A stretch of 64,000 nucleotides of DNA from Lamellibrachia columna (taxonomy: Eukaryota > Annelida > Polychaeta > Sabellida > Siboglinidae), in assembly GCA_963662155.1 (NCBI GenBank), contig OY759267.1:33894976-33958975 (forward strand), in the 5' to 3' direction. Shown here piece by piece: positions 56,600 through 64,000 of the stretch. Each line of letters opens with the position of its first letter. The stretch's first letter is position 1. The notes beneath the pieces were generated by a model. It was not told where the DNA came from, made no database searches, and saw nothing but the letters and a program-made list of their open reading frames with translations. The position numbers and the translations under genes were made by a program.

Positions 56600-57585
56600 A
56601 TTTGACGTTTACTTCTACTCAAATAATGCACTCACAATCTAGGATAAATATGATCAATGCTAAACATGTATCATTGGGCATAATAATACAATTATTACTA
56701 TTATATTTATGAAAGCCATTTTAATAAATTGTACCCATTCATTCATGACTCATACATACACATATTCTCTCCCAATTCATTACTGTGTGATATAAATGGG
56801 GCATTGTCAGTATTTAGGATCCTAAGCCTGTTGGTCTACTCACTCTGAACTGAATATGCAGCTGCCATGGCATTTTTAATATACAACTATGTGGCAACAC
56901 AATTTCTGTGTACAAAATATGCAGTACACAACACCATAACGCTGAATGCCAATACCATACAATACCCATTAGCATGTTTTACAAATTTTATCCAGTCAAT
57001 CAAAAATACAAGGACAACTAAAAAATTAACAAGCACAATTGCATGGTGAATCTATAGATTTCGCCCAGTATAGTAATTATACACTAATTATATCCTTAGT
57101 AAATTAATTATCTGATGCATGCAACATACAATGTTTAATTGCACTTAACTTTGCACAATCATGTGTATAATAACAGTTATCAACTTATAATGACCACGAA
57201 CTATACAACAGGAAATAACAGTCATTCCCATATTCTTAAATGTAGGCTAATTGCAGTGACATTAGCCCCAACTATTCATGCATAAAAAATCAATCAACCA
57301 ATTCACTTTATTGTCCTAAAAGGATAGTTATTTTACAGCTCAAAAAAATCTAATATATATATATATATATCATGTAAAAAACATTTTAAGATGTGAAAAT
57401 AGTCGTATGTTTTTTTTTTATTAATACAATTTAATGCATTCATGTATACATATGGTAATTATATAATAAATTAGTATCAAAAACAAGCTTTACATTCAAC
57501 TAGCAACATATAACAGTCAAATAATTCAGACCAAACGTTTTGTTTATGTAGCCTACTGGATATATCGCCTACTGAAATATTAATT
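56600..57585. other. Intergenic, AT-rich
   Basis: No gene is supported. It contains the short dispersed repeat at 57034-57110 (relative of 49850-49925) and a (TA)n tract at about 57351-57370. Confidence 0.5.
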
Positions 57586-57627
57586 TTGGTTTATTTGTTT
57601 CCTCTCTTGCATTTCAACACAGCACAG

Positions 57628-57801
57628 GTTATACGTCAAAAACTACCAAATGTCGATGTTCCTCCCATCTTGGGCAGACCTACAGAATTCATTGTTGTAA
57701 ACATCTTTGTCAAAATAATTACCAACGCTATAGATTTCTATCCACGATTAACCTTTGTCCACTACGCAACACTGTTAAAAAATTATTGTTCCATACATTA
57801 G
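57628..57801 (+). pseudogene. Cys-loop ligand-gated channel-like exon fragment
   Basis: Behind an acceptor AACACAGCACAG (ending 57627) the frame reads VIRQKLPNVDVPPILGRPTE, then VVNIFVKIIT. P-P-x-x-x-GRPTE-x-x-VN-x-x-V-x-x-I is the beginning of the extracellular domain of invertebrate GABA/glycine/glutamate-gated channels. After this the homology to the next strands (D-x-x-x-x-RQ-x-W) is lost and the frame ends at 57799-57801. No donor site matches, so this is probably a stray or decayed exon. Confidence 0.35.
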
Positions 57802-58405
57802 GCATGATACCTATCATAATAATGTTGGTTTTAAAATGTGGAAGTCACATTTTCTCATGAGGGTGTGACCCAATAGAATAATTTAAATTTGTATGAACGG
57901 TCGTAATTTAAGACCACTTGTATTATTTAGGTTGCTTGTATCATAAGACATTATTAATTATGGGACAACGGAAAGACACGGTTTACGTACTCAACTCCGT
58001 ATTTCCCTTCTCAAAGTTTTTTCGCTACTGGGATAGTTGGTTTGTAGCTATGAAATAAACAAATGTCAATAACAGTATTGTCACATCTTTAGCATTAATA
58101 GACATGGTTTTCTGGGATGACTTCTGCAAAATGTGTGTGTGCGTGTGTGTGATTCCAAGATTCCACCACACCGATCACCACACCGCTTATCAGAAATCAT
58201 ACTTTTGCACGCTATTTATTTTAGTTTGCAGGCCTATGGTACGTTATAATAGTATCTTCATTTATTGTTATATTTTCCACTTTCTCTATCTTTCTCTCTC
58301 TTCTAAGAAGAACTTGATAGCATGGTCCATATTTGGTATATCCACATTATTAGACCGTCAAGAAAGCAAGTGTCTCCAAGTGGAAAGCCAATAGTTATGT
58401 TTCAC

Positions 58406-58699
58406 CTACCGCATATTTACGGTGTTCATAACGAACTCTGAGAAGTCAACCAGCAACGCATCGCCGCCTACCAAGAGGAATGTGTATGCAAAAGTTCCAT
58501 CCCTGTGACGAAACTGTGTTTCAATTGTGCTGTTTGATAATGCAGGAACATTTCTGGAATGTTCCTTCTTCTCTCGTAGAAGGAATGGGATTATATCAAG
58601 GTCTAAGGAATTAAATACGGGCGAATGTGTAGATATTAAAATGTAAGCGTACGGGCCGCTAGCTACATGTACACGTCCACGTACACTTACATGTTTCAC
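58406..58699 (-). CDS. Hypothetical ORF, 97 codons
   Basis: Minus-strand ORF starting MKHVSVRGRVHVASGPYAYI, with SPVFNSLDLDIIPFLLREKK and ending near FSEFVMNTVNM. Composition is protein-like and the flanks are AT-rich. No family was recognised and no splice context was resolved. May be a chance ORF. Confidence 0.2.
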   Translation of the reverse strand: MKHVSVRGRVHVASGPYAYILISTHSPVFNSLDLDIIPFLLREKKEHSRNVPALSNSTIETQFRHRDGTFAYTFLLVGGDALLVDFSEFVMNTVNMR

Positions 58700-59640
58700 G
58701 TGCTGAACCTCTGTTAGTATGTTGTTTAGAGGCGACGTACGTCAGTTCAGAATAGTCATAAAATAACACGTTGGTTTGGACATAATTGTTGACGTTTGTG
58801 TCTAAACAACGTTCATGTCTATGTACATTTGTGATTGTTTGGGATATTACTCAGAACTTCAGAATTATATTATGTGCATTATGTTTATGAAATTGTATTA
58901 GTCATGTATTATAATTGCATCGTTGTTTTAAAGATGTCCTTAGACATCAGACAAATAAGGTATGGTAGTATAAGTTCGCAAAGTCCTAAACACTATACGT
59001 GTTTTTGACTTTGCATACTTATGCGACCACCCATAACATGGGTAAATTAAGATACGGCGATAGCGGTTTGTTATGTTTATGCATGTGACCGGTTTTCATT
59101 CACGGCCATAGACCTGGAAATTAAGTTAGGCCTGCCATTTTGATTTGTTCATCATCCTGTTGCGTAGTCACATTATATTATTCTTTGTGGGGTTGACGTT
59201 AATTACCGTGTATACTAATTACCGCTTGTCATACTGGTTAACTGGCGGACTCCATGTCCTTCACCCTTATTATTGTGTCCGTCATGTTAGTCTTAAATAG
59301 TATATAACGATTGAAAAAAGCGTATGTGTGTATATCCTTGAATCCGGTTGATTTCCTCTCTCCTTGGTCTTCTCTATTTCTTTCCAGGCTTCCTTCTTTT
59401 CGCATACTGCCTCTGTACCTTCACAGAGGCAGCCCCTATATTGAAGTATGCTAACAATGTATGCTAACAATGCCCCTATAATGAAGAGAGCGTGTGGACA
59501 ACGACTACGTAATTCGGTTGGGTGGGCAACTAGTTCCTGTAACATTACTGCACGTGCAGTTTTATATGGTTTTCAGTCTCTGCTAAGTACAAATCTATTT
59601 CGCCAAACACAAATATTCCAAACCACCCATAGCTCAAAAC
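58700..59640. other. Intergenic
   Basis: No gene or repeat I can support. Short ORFs on both strands look non-coding. Confidence 0.4.
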
Positions 59641-59649
59641 TGTAGTTGA

Positions 59650-59795
59650 TGAAACTAAAAGGGAGTACAACATTATACATTATACATTATTCTTCCCCTA
59701 TTGTTCACTTTATGCGATTAGATAGGACTTCGCTCTGCTTTGTATTTGTTCTTATTGTATAGAGTTACAATAAATTTGAATTGAATTTTTTAGTA
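59650..59795 (+). mobile_element. Possible LINE 3' tail
   Basis: TTATTGTATAGAGTTACAAT, AATAAA and a GAATTGAATT repeat end resemble the 3' ends of invertebrate non-LTR elements. No coding part remains, so this is tentative. Confidence 0.3.
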
Positions 59796-60009
59796 CAGTC
59801 GACTAAACTGATTCATTCAGACAGAGGTACTTTTATGTGGATTAAATATATCCATTTAGCAGGTCCATAAACAACTGTTTTATTCAAATTTGTGCTTAGT
59901 GTAAGGTGAAAACGTCGTGCTACTTCACTGAATAAAAGTGTTCTCTCCCCTTTGCAGGCAAATTCCAAATGTATGTTGTCATGAACAACCTGTTCTTCAT
60001 TGGCAATCA

Positions 60010-60335
60010 ACTCGCAGCACTCAGTATGACAGGCAAGGTCAGGGTGTGGCACGCCATGGCACTGAACTGGCAGTTAAATATCTCATGATTGCTGCACTCA
60101 GTATGACATGCAAGGTCGGGGTGTGGCATACAATGAAAGAACGTGCAGGTAAATCTCTCACCGTGGAAGATTTTTCGCTCACATTGCTCCATTCAATATG
60201 ACAGGCAATGTCGGGGTATGGCATGCCATGGCACAGAACTGGCAGGCAAATCATACGGTGGCTGCACTCAACAGGGCAGGCAAGGTCGGGGTGTGCCATG
60301 CCATGACACGACACAGAACTGGCAGGTAAGGCTCC
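60010..60335 (+). repeat. ~75-100 bp tandem repeat, four units
   Basis: Four imperfect units begin near 60014, 60091, 60190 and 60262, each with ACTCAGTATGACAGGCAAGG, TCGGGGTGTGGCATGCCATG and ACAGAACTGGCAGGTAA-like parts. Related single-copy sequence occurs in the duplicated block at about 105-165 and 24663-24723 (GTTGCACGCCATGACACAGA). No coding capacity. Confidence 0.85.
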
Positions 60336-60927
60336 TCGTGACGGCCAATCAGTGGTCTCTAGGGGGTCGCAGCGGAGATAGTTTTGTATAAGTATATGGA
60401 CAAATGAAATGTTATGCAAATGAGCAAAATTGCACCAGCAATTCGCTATTTCTATGAGGATGTTTTTTCATCATATTTTAATTGTCATCTTTTGAATGAA
60501 ACTGTGATGTGTATTTCATAAATATCTTGCAAATACAGCAGTTTTTGAGATTTGTGTATTAAGGTAAAAAGTATTAAAGTATAGCTAATGTGTCCTTGAT
60601 ATACCCATATTCGTTGTAACAATTAAAAATAACTGAAGCTTTATATTTACTTGTCATCACGATTAACATGCTTTGCGTTATAACCGTGACAAAACAGATA
60701 AATAAAACACAGTGTGCATGTTTTTTTATGCTAGAAAATAAGAAAATATTAGTAGGGGCATTGAAAAACGTGTTGTTGCTATTTTTTAATGATGATAACC
60801 AGGTCACTTTTATATAACGTTTATGCACTCTTATATCCACAGTTGTGTAATTTAAGATAAAATATACAAGAGAAAGCTTGATTCTCTTTTCAATTAATCC
60901 AAATTGAAGCATTGATTATGATTACAG

Positions 60928-61085
60928 CTAAAGTCATATTAGTCTGGATGGATACGGTTAGGACACAGCTAATTTCCATGGCATGATCAGCACACAGCCT
61001 GGCTTGATGCCCTTGGCATCATTCAAGGTCATCTCCATAGAGAACGTGGAACCACACCTTCAGTATATCCACAGTAACGGCTTTG
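60928..61085 (+). pseudogene. Exon-like segment, unknown family
   Basis: Acceptor ATGATTACAG (ending 60927) and donor GTAAGT (61086) bound 158 nt. The best frame has one TAG early on, then DTANFHGMISTQPGLMPLAS and VISIENVEPHLQYIHSNGF. Good splice boundaries and plausible composition suggest a real exon; the stop suggests decay. I do not recognise it. 61086-61800 downstream shows nothing else. Confidence 0.35.
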
Positions 61086-62041
61086 GTAAGTCACATTGAG
61101 AGGATCTTGAATTACAAGCATTAGATATTTAAGTAAATTAGTATATATAATGTTACGTAATAATTTTTTTTTATATACCTTCCATTGTGCTGTTTTCTAG
61201 AAAGTGCTGTCTGTGTGGAAATATGGATAACTATAGTTGCTATTCTTGGTGTTTTATTGGGAAACTGGGCACCTCTTTGTTGTTAGTGTGGACCCGCCTG
61301 TTATGTGAAGAGGAATGCTTTTATTTAAGAAAAAATAACAACTCCTAATAATTCTTACATCCGTAAATACAAATTATAATAATTATACATACATCGACCA
61401 ATCAAAAGTGTATAATGGATAGACAAAATCATGGCATGCAATAGGAGCATAAGTTGATAAGACAATAGGGTCATGAGATACATGAATTTAATAGTAAAAT
61501 TCGAGGAGCCACCTTAATTTTTTTATTAACTCAAATTACTGGGCCAGCAATTTGCATTTTTGACTGGTGTGACTGCTTAAATAATAAATTACTAACTGTA
61601 ATTCATTGTACGTCTCCAAAGACAGTCAAAATAAACCTCAGTAACTGGACAATTTGCAGACATTCTGTATATATAAAGCAGTAGAAGAACAATATCCAGG
61701 ATATATTTTGTCTAATAAACAGTATTTCCGGAATAGAGTCCATGTATTTAAAGATAGGATATTGTCCAGATAATATTGGTAGGGATACAATCAGGCGGAA
61801 ACGTTAACTTATATATGGTCCGACTCATGACGTCGGACGGAGCAGGCCGCGTTTCGTTGAGCTCTCGTGTGACGATGTTCTCTTGTTACAAATGCGACGG
61901 AAAATAATGAAGTTATCTAATGGCATCGAACTTCCAACGATCCGTACGATGAATCTGGTGAGATAAACATTCACAATACCCTAAGATGGGGGTGGATTTG
62001 CACATAATATATGGGTCTGTCAGATTCAGCGTGCTGCCATA

Positions 62042-62870
62042 TTGAACGTCCATCTTGGACATGCCACATTTGACACACCTATCAGATGTGTAACCAACGA
62101 CAATAAGACATCATGCCGCCCAAGCATCGCCAAAAAAAGCTCGTCAGAGGCTACTCGCTTTGAAGGTATTGACAATGAACTACTAAAACTTACCTTTATT
62201 GCAACTCTGAGTGACAGTGATGTTATAAAACAATTGAAACGAGCTCTGTTCCCGCAAGAGATTGCTGACAAAATAGACTACTTAGCAGCTCAGACTGAGC
62301 AACTAAAACAAACTGTGAAAGAGAAGGACGAGAAAATCAAACAACTTGAAAGTAGAGTCGACTTGTTAGAATCGGCCAACGACAGCATCGAGCAATATTC
62401 TAGAAGATCCAATTTGAGAATAGAAGGAATACCCGAATCTGTAGGTATTGGTGAAATTGAAAATGCAATCCTAGACATTGTCAATGATCATATGAAGTTA
62501 ACCTCAGTCCTGCAGTCTCAGAGAGATTGAGCGAGCGCACAGAATTGGCCGCCCTAAAACGGATGGCGGGCGACCCCGCACTAAGATTTTTACACTAAAT
62601 AGCGAACGTCGGAGGGACATACACAGCTCGAATCAACCTAAAACATCACAATACAGCCTCGGGTCTAAACCTTCGTTTATTTGTTAATGAACACCTCACG
62701 TAAACTCGTTCTGAACTTCTGTATGAACTTGGAAAAAAAATGAACTGATTTCTGACTGTTGGTCTTTCAATAGGAATATCTTGTACACAGACACTCAGGG
62801 TGTTGTCCATCAAGTACGAAGTAAACAGGACGCATGTTTCAAGGTGCGCAGTGTTTGACGCCTGCGTTAC
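62042..62870 (+). mobile_element. LINE ORF1 with coiled coil, ORF2 absent
   Basis: The likely start is ATG at 62114 (MPPKHRQKK) with a shift into the long frame, which reads EATRFEGIDNELLKLTF, then a coiled coil EQLKQTVKEKDEKIKQLESR, then SIEQYSRRSNLRIEGIPE. This last motif (E-x-YSRRxNLRI-x-G-x-PE) is diagnostic of L1/CR1-type ORF1 RNA-binding domains. After a stop at about 62528 other frames continue with RAHRIGRPKTDGG, a TRSELLYELGKK-like segment and WSFNRNILYTDTQG. The 5' part before 62042 may be its UTR. No ORF2 follows. Confidence 0.8.
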
Positions 62871-62959
62871 GTAACTCCTGCGGACATTCCCGAGACACAG
62901 CTGCGTCAAATGACGTAAGCATTGTCTGGCACTTGCACACTTGCACACCTTCAATTAAT

Positions 62960-63700
62960 ATAACCTATCCATATTATACGGATAGATGATTTATTACAGA
63001 GTATCATTTTATTTTTCAGACTAAATACAATTACAGTAATCTATTTAGTTATGCTGATTTGTAGTTGGTACATGCCAAATCAAGGCAGTAGGTTAATATA
63101 TTACTATTGTTTTTGTTTTAAAAACAATTTTTCGATATCAAGAATATAACCACCTAAGCCTATGTGCGCATATCATTTAATGGGCACGTGAGATTATTAA
63201 TGATTGGCAGACCTATCTCACCATTGTATTGTGACTTGTATTATCACCATTACTCTCGGTACCTCGATGGTAAGCACGTTGAACAATCCCAAGGACTGGA
63301 TAGCGTGCTGTATAACAACGTACCTTTACTTGAGGTTTTCTTACAGGTGTTGGGGTAGTTTTTTTGGTGGACCGAGAGTAAATAGTATAAAGGATCACTT
63401 AAATCGGATCGTTGTTGCCTATCCCCATTTTGTGTGTTTACACAAGTAGGTGTCATAATGTCGAATTTCTGCGAATTGCTATTATATGAACTATTTTCCT
63501 GAATATGGTGAGGTAAATGTTAGAGTGTATATAGACGAATTGCATCGACAAGTTATGCAATAATAGTATCCAAGTGTGGTGTGGGAGCCCACATTGGAAG
63601 TTTATTGTTAGGCATGGGGCATGACCAGGTTATGCAATAATTGTACCCATGATGTTTTCGCTTTTGGCGTGGTACATTATATTAAAAGGGGTATCAACGT
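62960..63700. other. Intergenic
   Basis: AT-rich; overlapping short ORFs at 63164-63456 on both strands look non-coding. No feature supported. Confidence 0.4.
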
Positions 63701-63714
63701 AATGGGACCGTCCA

Positions 63715-64000
63715 CGACACGTTCGTCGTCTCCAAGACATGTTGACGGCCGACTTACAGAGCGTTCAGCCGACCGTTCAACTGCCTTCCCCGCGCGCGCG
63801 ACACCAGTGCGTCCGCACGAGCTATCGTCACGACACGTTAGCCGTCGTCACGACACGTTAGCCGTCTCCACGACATATTGCCGGCTGACATACTATACGT
63901 CCAGCTGACCGTTCAACTGTCTTCCCCGTGTGTGACACCAGAGCGTCCGCGTCAGCCGTCGTCATGAAACATCGCCGTCTCCACGATCTATTGACATCTG
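63715..64000 (+). repeat. CpG-rich tandem repeat, cut by window edge
   Basis: A ~136-bp unit containing GACCGTTCAACTG-CCTTCCCCG and GACACCAG-GCGTCCGC recurs at 63771 and 63907. Within it an 18-20 bp subunit (GTCACGACACGTTAGCC) is repeated. Much richer in CpG than the rest of the window. It continues beyond position 64000. Confidence 0.85.

Noticed and set aside
61200..61300. Possible membrane exon (IWITIVAILGVLLGNWAPL-like)
   Set aside because: Too short, in no clear splice context and no family match.

Overview
The window is eukaryotic: AT-rich, with intron-split coding exons (GT...AG boundaries), tRNA-derived SINE and non-LTR retrotransposon remnants, minisatellites and (TA)n tracts, and no bacterial operon structure. 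The retroelement types, a Ginger-like integrase, a Mutator-like transposase N-terminus and a TIR-like exon together suggest a marine invertebrate, most likely a mollusc or other lophotrochozoan. That is inference, not proof.

Layout. (1) 1-4428 and 24559-29629 are two direct copies of a ~4.4-5.1 kb block, nearly identical apart from a 63-bp minisatellite (about one unit in copy 1, about ten more in copy 2). (2) Between them, 5938-24165 is a tandem array of thirteen ~1.32-1.36 kb units plus a partial fourteenth. Every unit carries the same strong splice-like signals on + and a long ORF on -. An RTE-like reverse transcriptase fragment spans the junction of array and block copy 2. (3) 29.6-32.0 kb holds a ~1.1 kb two-copy repeat ending in a 40-bp minisatellite. 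(4) 32.6-34.5 kb is the 5' half of a PHD/endonuclease non-LTR element. (5) 35-38 kb holds exons of an unrecognised, probably decayed gene, interrupted by a 27-bp minisatellite and a SINE. (6) 41.0-42.6 kb holds a Mutator-like transposase exon and an SGNH-hydrolase-like exon, each running into a (TA)n tract. (7) 43-49.9 kb holds three more non-LTR elements: a 3-kb endonuclease/RT element on +, a CR1-like element on -, and an L2/CR1-like tail on +. (8) 50.2-56.6 kb is the most coherent coding region: H2C2 zinc finger, integrase core, GPY/F domain and a Ulp1-like C48 protease in spliced exons, followed by a seven-exon, phase-consistent 189-codon gene of unknown family whose start codon overlaps the protease stop codon. 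(9) 57.6-64 kb has a Cys-loop-receptor-like exon, a ~80-90 bp tandem repeat, a LINE ORF1 with coiled coil, and a CpG-rich tandem repeat cut by the window edge.

How it fits together. Most recognisable coding sequence belongs to mobile elements in various states of decay. The Ginger-like integrase/Ulp1/189-aa cluster is the best candidate for an incompletely described system, because its second gene keeps an intact spliced reading frame while its integrase neighbour is frameshifted. The 14-unit array is the best candidate for unexplained structure. All homology statements come from reading translated motifs by eye; no database search was possible.
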